A stretch of DNA of 64,000 nucleotides from an uncultured Lachnospiraceae bacterium (GCA_910586725.1 CAJUJL010000004.1:36629-100628); one strand, 5' to 3'; shown: positions 8,589 to 17,607, numbered from the stretch's first letter. Notes: generated by a model not told the origin, from the sequence alone. Program-made: numbers and translations.

Positions 8589-9131
8589 TTATTTTTGCTC
8601 TTTCAATACCGTTTTATTCTTGATCACATAATCAATCAGAGAAACAACGGTAAGCGTCAATGCAATATAAGTCAATATCTGCCCCAAAAGATCAAAATAA
8701 TAATTGTCAAAGTCCAGCATAAGCACAATAATCATCAGTATCTGAAACGTTGTCTTAAATTTACCCCAATAGTTTGCCGCAATCACCACGCCGTTGTCCG
8801 ACGCCACGAGGCGAAATCCGCTGATAATAAATTCTCTGCTTATGATCACAATGACAATCCAGGCGGCAAGCTTCTCGGTTTCAATCAGGCAAATCATCGC
8901 GGAACACACCAAAAGCTTATCTGCCAGAGGATCCATAAATTTCCCGAAATTTGTCACCAGGTTGTATTTGCGTGCAATTTTCCCATCCGCAAAATCTGTC
9001 AGGCTCGCCACGATGAAAATAACAACCGCAATATATTTTCCATATCCTTCGAATGCGGAATTCAATAGAAAGAATACAAAAAACGGAATCAAAATTACGC
9101 GGAAAACTGTTAATTTGTTAGGTAAGTTCAT
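8589..9131 (-). CDS. pgsA: CDP-diacylglycerol-glycerol-3-phosphate 3-phosphatidyltransferase
   Basis: PgsA makes phosphatidylglycerol phosphate in the membrane. The 180-residue protein starts MNLPNKLTVFRVILIP and has several transmembrane helices. It carries the CDP-alcohol phosphatidyltransferase signature at about 46-68, here DFADGKIARK followed by GKFMDPLADK, with the four expected aspartates. It overlaps the 3' end of rimO by four bases. Confidence 0.96.
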   Translation of the reverse strand: MNLPNKLTVFRVILIPFFVFFLLNSAFEGYGKYIAVVIFIVASLTDFADGKIARKYNLVTNFGKFMDPLADKLLVCSAMICLIETEKLAAWIVIVIISREFIISGFRLVASDNGVVIAANYWGKFKTTFQILMIIVLMLDFDNYYFDLLGQILTYIALTLTVVSLIDYVIKNKTVLKEQK

Positions 9132-10453
9132 TCTGCTATCTCTCCTATTAAATCATATTCATATGCGCCGGTTATTTTTACCTTTACGAAATCGCCTGTC
9201 ATCAAAGTCTCTTCGGTATTGATAAATACGTAACCGTCCACATCGGGAGCATCGCGGTACGTACGCCCGACATAGGCGTTTTCATCCGCCACTTTTCCTT
9301 CAATAAACGCCATGCATTCTTTTCCTTTCAGCTCTTCATTCTTATCAAAAGAAATCTCCTGCTGCAATTCCATGATCTCTTCCTGCCAGCGGAGTTTTGT
9401 CTCTTCGTCTACCTGACCGGGATACGATTCCGCCGGCGTTCCTTCTTCCGGAGAGTATGCGAATGCGCCCAGACGGTCAAATTCCATTTCATTGATAAAC
9501 CGCATCAATTCTTCGTGCATTGCTTCCGTTTCCCCTGGAAATCCGCATATCAAAGTAGTCCGAATGCACAGATCCGGAATTTTCTTTCTCAAATTCCCGA
9601 TCATTCCAACAATTGCCTCTCTGTTCGTCTTCCTGCCCATACGCTTTAAAATCTCATCGGAACTATGCTGAATTGGCATATCCAGATAATGGCATACTTT
9701 TTTATTGCGCAGCATAGCGTCGATCAGGTTATCATCAATCTCTTCCGGATAACAGTAAAGAATCCGTATCCAGAAGAGCCCTTTTATTTCATTTAATTTG
9801 TCCAAAAGCCGGCCAAGAGACTTTTTGCCGTAGAGATCCGTTCCATAAAGCGTCGTCTCCTGAGCCACTAAAATAAGCTCCTTTACGCCAAGCGAAACCA
9901 GTTCCTCTGCCTGGGAAAGAAGTTCTTCCATCGGAACGCTTCTGTATTCTCCCCGAATTTGGGGAATAATGCAGTACGTACAATGTTTATTGCAGCCCTC
10001 TGCAATTTTCAGATATGCGTAATGCCCTCCCGTCGTAAGCCTTCGTTTGTTTCTTATAACTGGAAGTCCTTTTAATTCTTTAAAATTCTTATAACGCTTT
10101 CCATCCATTACCTGATGCAAAGCCTCTACAATACTGTCATAGGAATTTGTGCCCAAGACGGCGTCTACTTCCGGTATTTCATCTTCTATCTCGTTTTGAT
10201 ACCTCTGTCCAAGGCATCCGGTTACAATCAGTCCTTTTAAACTGCCTGTTTTCTTGTATTCTGCCATTTCAAGTATCGTCTGAATGCTTTCTTCTTTGGC
10301 ATCCCCAATAAAACAGCATGTGTTGATTACAATTACATCCGCTTCGGTTTCATCATTTGTAATCTCAATTCCATCTGCCTGCAGCATTCCAAGCATATAC
10401 TCGGAATCCACCAGATTTTTGTCACATCCTAAAGATATAAAAAACAGCTTCAT
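9128..10453 (-). CDS. rimO: Ribosomal protein S12 methylthiotransferase
   Basis: RimO adds a methylthio group to the conserved aspartate of ribosomal protein S12. The 441-residue protein has the UPF0004 domain at the N terminus (MKLFFISLGCDKNLVDSE), the radical SAM motif CNKHCTYC, and a C-terminal TRAM domain ending in the GDFVKVKITGAYEYDLIGE region. The CDKNLVDSEYM sequence separates RimO from MiaB and MtaB. The ATG at 10453 has CGGAGGAAATGC just upstream. The rpoZ terminator lies immediately upstream, so this gene needs its own promoter. Confidence 0.96.
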   Translation of the reverse strand: MKLFFISLGCDKNLVDSEYMLGMLQADGIEITNDETEADVIVINTCCFIGDAKEESIQTILEMAEYKKTGSLKGLIVTGCLGQRYQNEIEDEIPEVDAVLGTNSYDSIVEALHQVMDGKRYKNFKELKGLPVIRNKRRLTTGGHYAYLKIAEGCNKHCTYCIIPQIRGEYRSVPMEELLSQAEELVSLGVKELILVAQETTLYGTDLYGKKSLGRLLDKLNEIKGLFWIRILYCYPEEIDDNLIDAMLRNKKVCHYLDMPIQHSSDEILKRMGRKTNREAIVGMIGNLRKKIPDLCIRTTLICGFPGETEAMHEELMRFINEMEFDRLGAFAYSPEEGTPAESYPGQVDEETKLRWQEEIMELQQEISFDKNEELKGKECMAFIEGKVADENAYVGRTYRDAPDVDGYVFINTEETLMTGDFVKVKITGAYEYDLIGEIAE

Positions 10454-10479
10454 GCATTTCCTCCGAAGATCTGTTACAT

Positions 10480-10513
10480 AAAAAGGATGTCAAAACCCGT
10501 GTTTTGCACATCC
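10480..10513 (-). terminator. Rho-independent terminator after rpoZ
   Basis: On the minus strand GGATGT-G-CAAAAC pairs with GTTTTG-ACATCC (12 base pairs, one bulged base, loop of about four), followed by TTTTTATG. It ends the yicC-remA-gmk-rpoZ transcript before rimO. Confidence 0.88.
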
Positions 10514-10542
10514 CCCTCATTCCATTTGTACGGCTTTACATT

Positions 10543-10779
10543 CTATTCGTCTTCACTTAAAATCTTCACATCGCCAATATACAGCTCCTCTATCGCGATA
10601 GACAGCGGCTTTTTCCCATGGGAGTTTGGCAGCAGGGGCTCTGCTCCCCCAACAATCTGACGCGCTCTTTTTGCAGCGGCAATTACGATAGAATACCGGC
10701 TGTTTACCACAGGTTCCTCTCCAATCGAAACATCATGGTTGACAACTTTCATCAATTCTACATAAGACGGATGTATCAT
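10543..10779 (-). CDS. rpoZ: DNA-directed RNA polymerase omega subunit
   Basis: This 78-residue protein is the omega subunit that helps assemble RNA polymerase around beta-prime. The RpoB6-type core is visible as SRYSIVIAAAKRARQI followed by KKPLSIAIEEL. The gene is four bases downstream of gmk, the standard yicC-remA-gmk-rpoZ order of Firmicutes, and a strong terminator follows. Confidence 0.95.
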   Translation of the reverse strand: MIHPSYVELMKVVNHDVSIGEEPVVNSRYSIVIAAAKRARQIVGGAEPLLPNSHGKKPLSIAIEELYIGDVKILSEDE

Positions 10780-10783
10780 ATTT

Positions 10784-11431
10784 CTATTCTCCTTTCGAGA
10801 AGCTTTTCAGCTCCTCTTTCATTCTATTGATAAATTCTTCATTTCTTGAAACTTTTCTGTGTTCGTTCTGGATAACCGAATGTACTTCTGTGACGCATTC
10901 CTCAATTGTATCGTTGATGATCAGGTAATCATAAGCTCCGACTCCCAAAGCTTCCTCGGAAGCCCGAAGCAGTCTCGCATCAATCACCTCCGGCTGTTCC
11001 GTTCCTCTTTTAACCAAACGCTCCTTTAATGTCTCCGCGTCTTTGGGTGTGAGAAACAAAAGCAGCGTATCCGGAAACATTTCTTTGATTTTCAACGCTC
11101 CCTGGATTTCGATTTCAAGAATAACGTCTTTTCCGGCATCCAGCTGATTTTGTACATATTCTTTTGGCGTGCCATAATAGTTTTCAACGTACAAAGCATA
11201 CTCGATCAGCTCATCTTTTGCAATCATTTTTTCAAATTCTTCTTTTGTTTTGAAAAAATATTCCCGGCCATCCTCCTCAAAATTCCGAGGCTCTCTTGTC
11301 GTTGCAGAAATTGACAATGCATAAAAAGATTCATACCGGTTCAAAAGACTTTGTATGACCGTTCCCTTTCCGGATCCGGAAAACCCGGAAATCACAACGA
11401 GAATTCCTCTTTGCTTTCTGTTTATTTCCAT
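10784..11431 (-). CDS. gmk: Guanylate kinase
   Basis: Gmk phosphorylates GMP to GDP with ATP. The 215-residue protein has the P-loop GFSGSGKGT, the guanylate kinase signature TTREPRNFEEDGREYFF, and the lid region KRGTEQPEVIDARL. The ATG directly abuts the remA stop codon (TAA-ATG), consistent with translational coupling. Confidence 0.97.
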   Translation of the reverse strand: MEINRKQRGILVVISGFSGSGKGTVIQSLLNRYESFYALSISATTREPRNFEEDGREYFFKTKEEFEKMIAKDELIEYALYVENYYGTPKEYVQNQLDAGKDVILEIEIQGALKIKEMFPDTLLLFLTPKDAETLKERLVKRGTEQPEVIDARLLRASEEALGVGAYDYLIINDTIEECVTEVHSVIQNEHRKVSRNEEFINRMKEELKSFSKGE

Positions 11432-11692
11432 TTACTTATCCTCTTTTAATCCTGCCAGGTCATGAAACCGCCCGGCTAAAGTATCCGGACCAAGCGCGGA
11501 TAATACGGTCCTTCCGCACTCCAAAACGATAATGCTCCTCGTTTTTCTGCCCTGTGTCGCATCTATCACGCGCTCTTCCTGTTTGGCTCTCTGCACCAGA
11601 CGCTTCGCAGGAGCGGAATCCGGCGTTACAATTGCGGTAATTTTGTCCGTATTTACCAGATTGCCAAACCCAATATTCATAAGCTCTGTCAT
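11432..11692 (-). CDS. remA: RemA/DUF370 family DNA-binding regulator
   Basis: The 86-residue protein matches RemA (YlzA), which in Bacillus subtilis activates biofilm matrix and osmoprotection genes by wrapping DNA. The family core NIGFGNLVNTDKITAIVTPDS and the RKTRSIIVLE segment are present. It lies between yicC and gmk exactly as in Bacillus. Regulatory targets in this host are unknown. Confidence 0.92.
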   Translation of the reverse strand: MTELMNIGFGNLVNTDKITAIVTPDSAPAKRLVQRAKQEERVIDATQGRKTRSIIVLECGRTVLSALGPDTLAGRFHDLAGLKEDK

Positions 11693-11701
11693 ATCCGCTT
11701 C

Positions 11702-12580
11702 CTACTCTATATTCTGAATCTGCTCTCTTACTTTTTCTATATCTGTTTTTAAATTGATTCCGGTATCTGAAATTTCCAGATCGTTGGATTTTGACAAAAT
11801 TGTATTGGCTTCCCGGTTCATCTCCTGCGCGATAAAATCCAGCTTCCTGCCGATGCTTCCTCCTTCTCCCAGCGTTTTCATCACCGACTCCACATGGCTG
11901 CGGAGACGCACCGTTTCTTCATCCACACATATTTTATCCGCAAAAAGAACGACTTCCGCCGCAATTCTGCTCTCGTCCATTTGTTTGTCTTCTAACAGCT
12001 CCCGCACCTTTTCTTCCAAACGTCTGCGGTATTCCAACAGAATGACCGGGGAACGCTCTTCAATAAAGTCCACGTAACCAAGCATTGCATGCAATTTACC
12101 TGTCAAATCAGCCGCAAGACGTTCTCCTTCCGCAATCCTGCTCTCCACAAACTGTCCGCACGCACCCCGCACAGCCTTTTCTAAAATCACCCAAAGCTCT
12201 TTTTCATCGGGACTCTGCTCTTCCATTGTAAAAACTTCCGGATATTTCGACAAGGCTCCGACGTTTACATCATTTTTCAGACCAAACGTCTCCGCCATCC
12301 GGCTTAAATATTTCAGATAAGCGGCGGCCACATCTTCGTTGTATTTTAAAGAAAAATTTTCTTCCGTGTAATCTTCATAAGAAATAAAGACGTCTACTTT
12401 TCCACGCTGAATATATTCTTTGAGTAAAGAACGGATACTGCTTTCAAAAAAACCAAACTTCTTAGGCATTTTGATGTTTACATCCAAATACCGATGATTT
12501 ACGGACTTTAACTCTACTGTGAATTTACGGTCGTTTTCCATAATTTCACAACGGCCGAATCCAGTCATACTCTTAATCAT
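11702..12580 (-). CDS. yicC: YicC family endoribonuclease-like protein
   Basis: The 292-residue protein has the YicC N-terminal domain (MIKSMTGFGR, then VELKSVNHRYLDVNIKMP) and the C-terminal DUF1732 region (GGSIGRKLDFIAQEMNREANTI). In Escherichia coli YicC is a ribonuclease involved in small RNA turnover. It is the first gene of the yicC-remA-gmk-rpoZ operon and is preceded by two good promoters. Confidence 0.94.
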   Translation of the reverse strand: MIKSMTGFGRCEIMENDRKFTVELKSVNHRYLDVNIKMPKKFGFFESSIRSLLKEYIQRGKVDVFISYEDYTEENFSLKYNEDVAAAYLKYLSRMAETFGLKNDVNVGALSKYPEVFTMEEQSPDEKELWVILEKAVRGACGQFVESRIAEGERLAADLTGKLHAMLGYVDFIEERSPVILLEYRRRLEEKVRELLEDKQMDESRIAAEVVLFADKICVDEETVRLRSHVESVMKTLGEGGSIGRKLDFIAQEMNREANTILSKSNDLEISDTGINLKTDIEKVREQIQNIE

Positions 12581-12639
12581 GACGTTCCTCCCGGTATGTC
12601 TCCCATTCCATTTCTTTGTAAATTGCCGCTATATCGTTC

Positions 12640-12668
12640 ATTATATAAAACAAACTCTGATTCGTCAA
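12640..12668 (-). promoter_or_regulatory. Proximal promoter (P2) of the yicC operon
   Basis: On the minus strand TTGACG (12663-12668), a 17-base spacer and a perfect TATAAT (12640-12645) form a vegetative-sigma promoter about 60 bases upstream of yicC. Confidence 0.75.
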
Positions 12669-12701
12669 ACCAACGGCTTTTATATTCGGTATCTAGTGGT
12701 T

Positions 12702-12730
12702 ATTATATCCTTTCTAACATATATTGGCAA
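12702..12730 (-). promoter_or_regulatory. Distal promoter (P1) of the yicC operon
   Basis: On the minus strand TTGCCA (12725-12730), a 17-base spacer and TATAAT (12702-12707) form a second strong vegetative promoter 62 bases upstream of P2, both reading towards yicC. Confidence 0.75.
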
Positions 12731-12772
12731 CCTATTTTAACCAACAACCGCCAAATTATCTGAACCTGTCTC

Positions 12773-13858
12773 TTACTTTGCGGCAATATAACCCTGCGCC
12801 TTTAAAAGCTCCGCGCAAAGCACGGCTCCTCCTGCCGCTCCACGCACCGTATTGTGGGACAATCCGACAAATTTAAAGTCATATACGCTATCCTCCCGCA
12901 GTCTTCCCACAGAGATTCCCATTCCGTTTTCATAATCCACATCAAGGGCAACCTGCGGCCTGTTCTCTTCTTCCAGATACTGAATAAAATGCTTCGGCGC
13001 GCTTGGAAGGCTCCATTCCTGAGGCAGTCCTTTGTAGGAGCGCAAAGCTTCGATCAGCTGTTCTTTGGTTGGATTCTTTTTAAATTTTACAAATACGGCG
13101 GCCGTATGACCGTTTAAAACCGGAACACGGATACACTGGCAGGTAATCACAGGACTTTCTGCCGGAACGATTTTGCCGTCCTTAATTTCTCCCCAGATTC
13201 GAAGCGGCTCTTTTTCACTTTTTTCTTCTTCTCCGCCAATATATGGAATAATGTTTCGTTCCATTTCCGGCCAGTCCAAAAACGTCTTGCCCGCGCCGGA
13301 AATTGCCTGGTAGGTGGTTGCGACAACCTCATATGGCTCAAACTCTTTCCACGCCGATAAAACAGGCGCGTAGCTTTGAATCGAACAATTCGGCTTTACC
13401 GCAACAAATCCTCTTTCCGTTCCGAGACGCTTTTTCTGGAACTCAATGACTTTCATGTGGTCCGGATTGATTTCCGGTATCACCATCGGCACATCCGGCG
13501 TCCAGCGGTGCGCGCTGTTGTTGGAAACAACGGGAGTTTCCGTTTTGGCGTACGCTTCTTCGATGTTGCGGATTTCTTCTTTTGTCATATCTACCGCAGA
13601 AAATACAAAATCGACGCAAGACGCCACTTCTTCCACTTCATTTACATTTTTTACAACGATCTGCTTTACCGCGTCAGGCATCGGCGTATCCATTTTCCAG
13701 CGTCTGCCAACCGCTTCTTCATATGTCTTTCCTGCGCTTCTTGGACTGGCTGCAATTGTCGTCACCTCAAACCAGGGATGGTCGTTTAGCAGAGAGATAA
13801 ATCTCTGTCCTACCATGCCCGTTCCTCCCAAAATACCAACTTTTAATTTCTCGCTCAT
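12773..13858 (-). CDS. asd: Aspartate-semialdehyde dehydrogenase (archaeal/fungal-type)
   Basis: Asd reduces aspartyl phosphate to aspartate semialdehyde with NADPH, the branch point to lysine/diaminopimelate, threonine and methionine. The 361-residue protein has the nucleotide-binding GILGGTGMVGQRF and the active-site cysteine in KPNCSIQSYAPVLS. Its SPRSAGKTYEEAVGRRWKM and NSAHRWTPDVPMVIPEIN segments are typical of the longer archaeal/fungal ASADH type rather than the enteric type. The ATG at 13858 has GAGGAGAA four bases upstream; the longer frame from 13882 would bury that site. It is the last gene after queH and argH. Confidence 0.94.
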   Translation of the reverse strand: MSEKLKVGILGGTGMVGQRFISLLNDHPWFEVTTIAASPRSAGKTYEEAVGRRWKMDTPMPDAVKQIVVKNVNEVEEVASCVDFVFSAVDMTKEEIRNIEEAYAKTETPVVSNNSAHRWTPDVPMVIPEINPDHMKVIEFQKKRLGTERGFVAVKPNCSIQSYAPVLSAWKEFEPYEVVATTYQAISGAGKTFLDWPEMERNIIPYIGGEEEKSEKEPLRIWGEIKDGKIVPAESPVITCQCIRVPVLNGHTAAVFVKFKKNPTKEQLIEALRSYKGLPQEWSLPSAPKHFIQYLEEENRPQVALDVDYENGMGISVGRLREDSVYDFKFVGLSHNTVRGAAGGAVLCAELLKAQGYIAAK

Positions 13859-13886
13859 TTTTCTCCTCAACTTTCTTTGCAATTTT

Positions 13887-15287
13887 TTATTCTACAGAGC
13901 TAATTATGGAACTTTGATCCAAATATTGTTTCTCTTCTTCGATTACGCGCTCCATAGCGGCCTTTCCCGGCGCTCCAATGGTAAGGCGCTTATTGATGCA
14001 GGTTTCCATAGAAATCGCATCGTAAATATCTTCCTCAAACACCTCGGAAAACTGTTTCCAGTCCTCCAGGCTCATATCATCCAGCGCAATTCCCCGATCG
14101 ATGCAATGCAATACGATCCGCCCGATTACGCCATGCGCATCGCGGAAAGGCACGCCATGGTTTACCAGATAGTCCGCGGCGTCCGTTGCATTGGTAAAAC
14201 CAAGGCTTGCGCTTTTTAACATGGCTTTTTTACAAAATTTCATCGTAGAAAGCATTCCGTCAAACAACGCCAGACAGCCTTTTGCCGTGTCTATCGCGTC
14301 AAACGTCAGTTCCTTGTCTTCCTGCATATCTTTATTGTATGCAAGCGGAATTCCCTTCATTGTCGTAAGCAGGGAAAATAAAGCCCCGTATACCCTTCCG
14401 GTTTTTCCCCTTACCAGTTCCGCAATATCAGGATTTTTCTTTTGCGGCATAATGCTGCTTCCGGTACTGTAGGCGTCGTCTATTTCCACAAACTGGTATT
14501 CGTTGGAATTCCAGATAATCACTTCCTCCGAAAACCGGCTTAAATGCATCATGACCGTCGCAAGGGCCGACAGAAACTCAATCAGATAATCCCGGTCCGA
14601 CACCCCGTCCATACTGTTTAACGTCGGTCCGTAAAATCCCATCTGTTTCGCCGTATACTCCCTGTCCAGCGGATATGTGGTGCCCGCAAGCGCTCCTGAG
14701 CCAAGCGGACAGTAATTCATACGCTCATACAGATCAAAAAGCCTCATCCGGTCACGCTTAAACATTTCAAAATACGCTCCCATATGATGGGCCAGCGTAA
14801 TTGGCTGCGCCTTCTGCAAATGCGTAAATCCCGGCATCACGGTCTGCGTATGTTCCTGCATAATATTTAATATCGTCGTCAACAGGGATTTTAATAATGC
14901 GTCCGTCTCTTTGATTTCATCTCTGGCATAAAGCCGCATATCAAGCGCCACCTGATCGTTTCTGCTTCTGCCCGTGTGCAGCTTTTTACCGGCGTCGCCA
15001 ATGCGGTCAATCAGATTTGCCTCTACAAAGCTGTGAATATCTTCATATTCATCGGTAATTTCAAGTTTACCCGATTGCACGTCCTGCAAAATGCCGTTCA
15101 GCCCTTTTAAAATTTCCTCTGCCTCTTCGCCGTTTATAATGCCCTGTCTGGAAAGCATCGCAACGTGCGCTTTGCTGCCTTCTATATCCTGACGGTAAAA
15201 TTTCTGGTCAAACGAAACAGAAGCGTTAAAATTATATACCAGCCTGTCTGTCTCTTTGGTAAAGCGGCCGCCCCATAACTGTGCCAT
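13887..15287 (-). CDS. argH: Argininosuccinate lyase
   Basis: ArgH cleaves argininosuccinate to arginine and fumarate, the last step of arginine synthesis. The 466-residue protein begins AQLWGGRFTKETD and carries HTGRSRNDQVALD, the fumarase/aspartase-superfamily signature GSSIMPQKKNPD and TFDAIDTAKG. No argG or other arg gene is in the window, so the pathway is split. It follows queH by two bases and precedes asd. Confidence 0.97.
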   Translation of the reverse strand: MAQLWGGRFTKETDRLVYNFNASVSFDQKFYRQDIEGSKAHVAMLSRQGIINGEEAEEILKGLNGILQDVQSGKLEITDEYEDIHSFVEANLIDRIGDAGKKLHTGRSRNDQVALDMRLYARDEIKETDALLKSLLTTILNIMQEHTQTVMPGFTHLQKAQPITLAHHMGAYFEMFKRDRMRLFDLYERMNYCPLGSGALAGTTYPLDREYTAKQMGFYGPTLNSMDGVSDRDYLIEFLSALATVMMHLSRFSEEVIIWNSNEYQFVEIDDAYSTGSSIMPQKKNPDIAELVRGKTGRVYGALFSLLTTMKGIPLAYNKDMQEDKELTFDAIDTAKGCLALFDGMLSTMKFCKKAMLKSASLGFTNATDAADYLVNHGVPFRDAHGVIGRIVLHCIDRGIALDDMSLEDWKQFSEVFEEDIYDAISMETCINKRLTIGAPGKAAMERVIEEEKQYLDQSSIISSVE

Positions 15288-15289
15288 AT

Positions 15290-15925
15290 CTATATTCTCC
15301 CTTCTTTTTGCTCTTCTCTTTCATTTTTTGAAAAGACGCATCCGCAATAATCCTGACGGTACATCCCGTATTCTTTTGAAAGCTCCACAGAGCGTTTATA
15401 TCCGTTTTTCTTTTTGAAATCGGAACTTAGATATGCCACTCCGTATTTAAGAGCCAGGGCTTCTCCGATTTCATTTAATTTTGCCGCATTTTTCAATGGA
15501 CTGATCGAAAGCGTCGTTGTAAAATAATCCGCCCCGATCCGCTTTGCCGCCTTGACGGACTCCAAAAGCCTTAAACGGTAACAGCGAAAACAACGCTCTC
15601 CTCCTTCTTTTTCCCTCTCATACCCTTTCACTTCCCTGTAAAAGCTCTCCTTATCAAACGCTCCGCAGAGAAATTCCACCGGATACTTTGCCGGAAACTC
15701 CTGCACGAAACGCATCTGTTCCCTTGATCGTTTCTCAAATTCTTTATCCGGATACAGATTTGGATTGTAATAAAAAACGGTGATTGAAAAACAGGAGGAA
15801 AGATATTCGATCACATAGGAACTGCAGGGCGCGCAGCAGCTATGCAGCAAAAGGCGCGGCACAGCCTGCTCTTCTTTCAGTTTCGCCATCGTTCTCTCCA
15901 ATTCTTTCTGATAATTGCGGTTCAT
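15290..15925 (-). CDS. queH: Epoxyqueuosine reductase QueH
   Basis: QueH (formerly DUF208) catalyses the last step of queuosine synthesis in tRNA, reducing epoxyqueuosine. The 211-residue protein shows the family's cysteine pattern: HSCCAPCSSYV near the N terminus, CFRCYRLRL in the middle and YRQDYCGCVFS at the C terminus, which hold an iron-sulfur cluster and a redox disulfide. It lacks the QueG fold. ATG 15925 has GGAAGG nine bases upstream; an ATG at 15934 directly abuts that site and is less likely. It heads the queH-argH-asd run. Confidence 0.9.
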   Translation of the reverse strand: MNRNYQKELERTMAKLKEEQAVPRLLLHSCCAPCSSYVIEYLSSCFSITVFYYNPNLYPDKEFEKRSREQMRFVQEFPAKYPVEFLCGAFDKESFYREVKGYEREKEGGERCFRCYRLRLLESVKAAKRIGADYFTTTLSISPLKNAAKLNEIGEALALKYGVAYLSSDFKKKNGYKRSVELSKEYGMYRQDYCGCVFSKNEREEQKEGRI

Positions 15926-15954
15926 TTCATCCATCCTTCCATTCCCGATTCATT

Positions 15955-15983
15955 ATTTTACCCCAAGTGTCAAAAAATAGCAA
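15955..15983 (-). promoter_or_regulatory. Promoter of the queH-argH-asd run
   Basis: On the minus strand TTGCTA (15978-15983), 17 bases and TAAAAT (15955-15960) give a plausible vegetative promoter about 30 bases before the queH start. The same 91-base gap must also hold the promoter of the divergent ABC transporter genes, which I could not identify. Confidence 0.55.
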
Positions 15984-16025
15984 CCAACATAAACTAATTC
16001 TATAGGCAGGAAGGCAGGAAATAAC

Positions 16026-16796
16026 ATGAAACCTCTGATTCTATGCAATCATATAAATTATACTTATCATACGTTAAAGCAGGAAACGCCCGCGCTTTGC
16101 GACATTCATTTCCGTGTCAATGAAGGAGAATTCATCAGCATCGTAGGACCTTCCGGCTGCGGCAAATCCACGCTTTTATCCCTTTTATGCGGACTTTTGC
16201 AGCCGGAATCGGGAACCGTCTATTTTAAAGGAGAACCCCTTTCCGATAAAAACCGCCACAGCATCGGCTATATGCTGCAGCACGATCATTTATTTGAATG
16301 GAGAAGCGTCAGAAAAAATATTTTGCTTGGGCTTGAAATACAAAAGAAAATATCAGAAGAATCTCTGTTGGAAGCGGATCATCTTCTGAAACTTTACGGA
16401 CTCTATGATTTTAAAGATGCAAAACCTTCTCAGCTTTCCGGAGGCATGCGCCAGCGCGCCGCACTGATTCGTACGCTGCTTTTACATCCGGATTTGCTGC
16501 TTTTGGATGAACCTTTTTCTGCGTTGGATTACCAGACAAGGCTGAAAGTCTGCGACGATATAGGAAGCATTATCCGCAAATCGGGCAAAACCGCCATCTT
16601 AGTCACGCACGATTTGTCGGAAGCGGTAAGCCTGGGCGACAGAGTAATTATTCTTACCCCGCTTCCGGCTTCCGTGCAAAAAATCATCACGACCGATTTT
16701 CCGGCGGAATTGTCTCCTCTGGGAAGACGCAATACAGATGAATTTAAGAATTATTTTAATCAAATATGGAAGGAGTTAAACCCTTATGGACAGTAA
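16026..16796 (+). CDS. ABC transporter ATP-binding protein (nitrate/sulfonate/taurine type)
   Basis: The 256-residue ATPase has Walker A GPSGCGKST, a Q-loop in YMLQHDHLFEWRSV, the signature LSGGMRQR, Walker B LLLLDEPFSALD and the switch His in VTHDLSEA. The Q-loop and D-loop sequence resembles the SsuB/TauB/ThiZ class of importers for sulfonates, nitrate or thiamine precursors. The permease gene overlaps its last 11 bases. No solute-binding protein is nearby, so the substrate is undetermined. Confidence 0.92.
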   Translation: MKPLILCNHINYTYHTLKQETPALCDIHFRVNEGEFISIVGPSGCGKSTLLSLLCGLLQPESGTVYFKGEPLSDKNRHSIGYMLQHDHLFEWRSVRKNILLGLEIQKKISEESLLEADHLLKLYGLYDFKDAKPSQLSGGMRQRAALIRTLLLHPDLLLLDEPFSALDYQTRLKVCDDIGSIIRKSGKTAILVTHDLSEAVSLGDRVIILTPLPASVQKIITTDFPAELSPLGRRNTDEFKNYFNQIWKELNPYGQ

Positions 16797-17589
16797 TTCC
16801 ATTTCAGCAGCTCAGGCTGCATACATACGCTCATATAAATTTCATAAATTTAAAATCCTTCTGTACCGCATTGGAATATTACTGCTGTTTCTGGCCTTAT
16901 GGGAAGTAAGCGCACGGATGAAATGGATTGACGACTTTATTTTCAGCAGTCCTTCAAAGCTGATGACCTGCTTCTATCATATGATACAGGAGAACAATTT
17001 ATTCTGCCACATTGGAATTACTTTATTTGAAACGCTTGTCAGCTTCATTCTTGTCATGGCATGTTCCCTGCTGCTTACCATACTGCTCTGGTACAGTAAA
17101 AGCCTGACAGAAACCTTAGACCCCTATCTTGTGGTTTTAAACAGTCTGCCAAAATCCGCGCTTGCGCCTCTTCTGATCGTATGGCTTGGAGCCAATTATA
17201 AAACAATTATTTTAACCGGCGTTTCCGTTTCCATCTTTGGCACGATTCTCAATCTGTATATTGGCTTTCACGAAACAGATGCGGAAAAAATCAAATTAAT
17301 CCGGACGCTGGGCGGAACGAAAAGCCACGCGCTCTTCAAAGTCATTTTACCGGCAAACCGGGCCAATTTAATCGGTCTGATGAAAAGCAATATTGGCCTG
17401 TGCCTCGTAGGCGTCATTATCGGAGAATTTATTGCGGCAAAAAGCGGTCTTGGTTATTTGATCATATATGGAAGCCAGGTGTTCAAACTCGACTGGGTCA
17501 TTCTCTCCATTCTGATCCTGTGTCTGATTGCTATGGGATTGTACGGCTGTATCCGGATTTTAGAACGAAAGTATTTAAAACAGATCTGA
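16786..17589 (+). CDS. ABC transporter permease (SsuC/TauC/ThiX class)
   Basis: The 267-residue membrane protein has about six transmembrane segments starting near residue 25 and the BPD_transp_1 EAA-loop region TLGGTKSHALFKVILPA at about residue 175, which contacts the ATPase. It also has the typical LNSLPKSALAPLLIVWLG stretch of sulfonate/nitrate/pyrimidine-precursor permeases. It overlaps the ATPase gene by 11 bases, indicating tight coupling. It is followed by a strong bidirectional terminator and, on the other strand, the large secreted protein. The required binding protein must be encoded elsewhere. Confidence 0.9.
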   Translation: MDSNSISAAQAAYIRSYKFHKFKILLYRIGILLLFLALWEVSARMKWIDDFIFSSPSKLMTCFYHMIQENNLFCHIGITLFETLVSFILVMACSLLLTILLWYSKSLTETLDPYLVVLNSLPKSALAPLLIVWLGANYKTIILTGVSVSIFGTILNLYIGFHETDAEKIKLIRTLGGTKSHALFKVILPANRANLIGLMKSNIGLCLVGVIIGEFIAAKSGLGYLIIYGSQVFKLDWVILSILILCLIAMGLYGCIRILERKYLKQI

Positions 17590-17607
17590 TAAATCGTTTG
17601 GACGATA

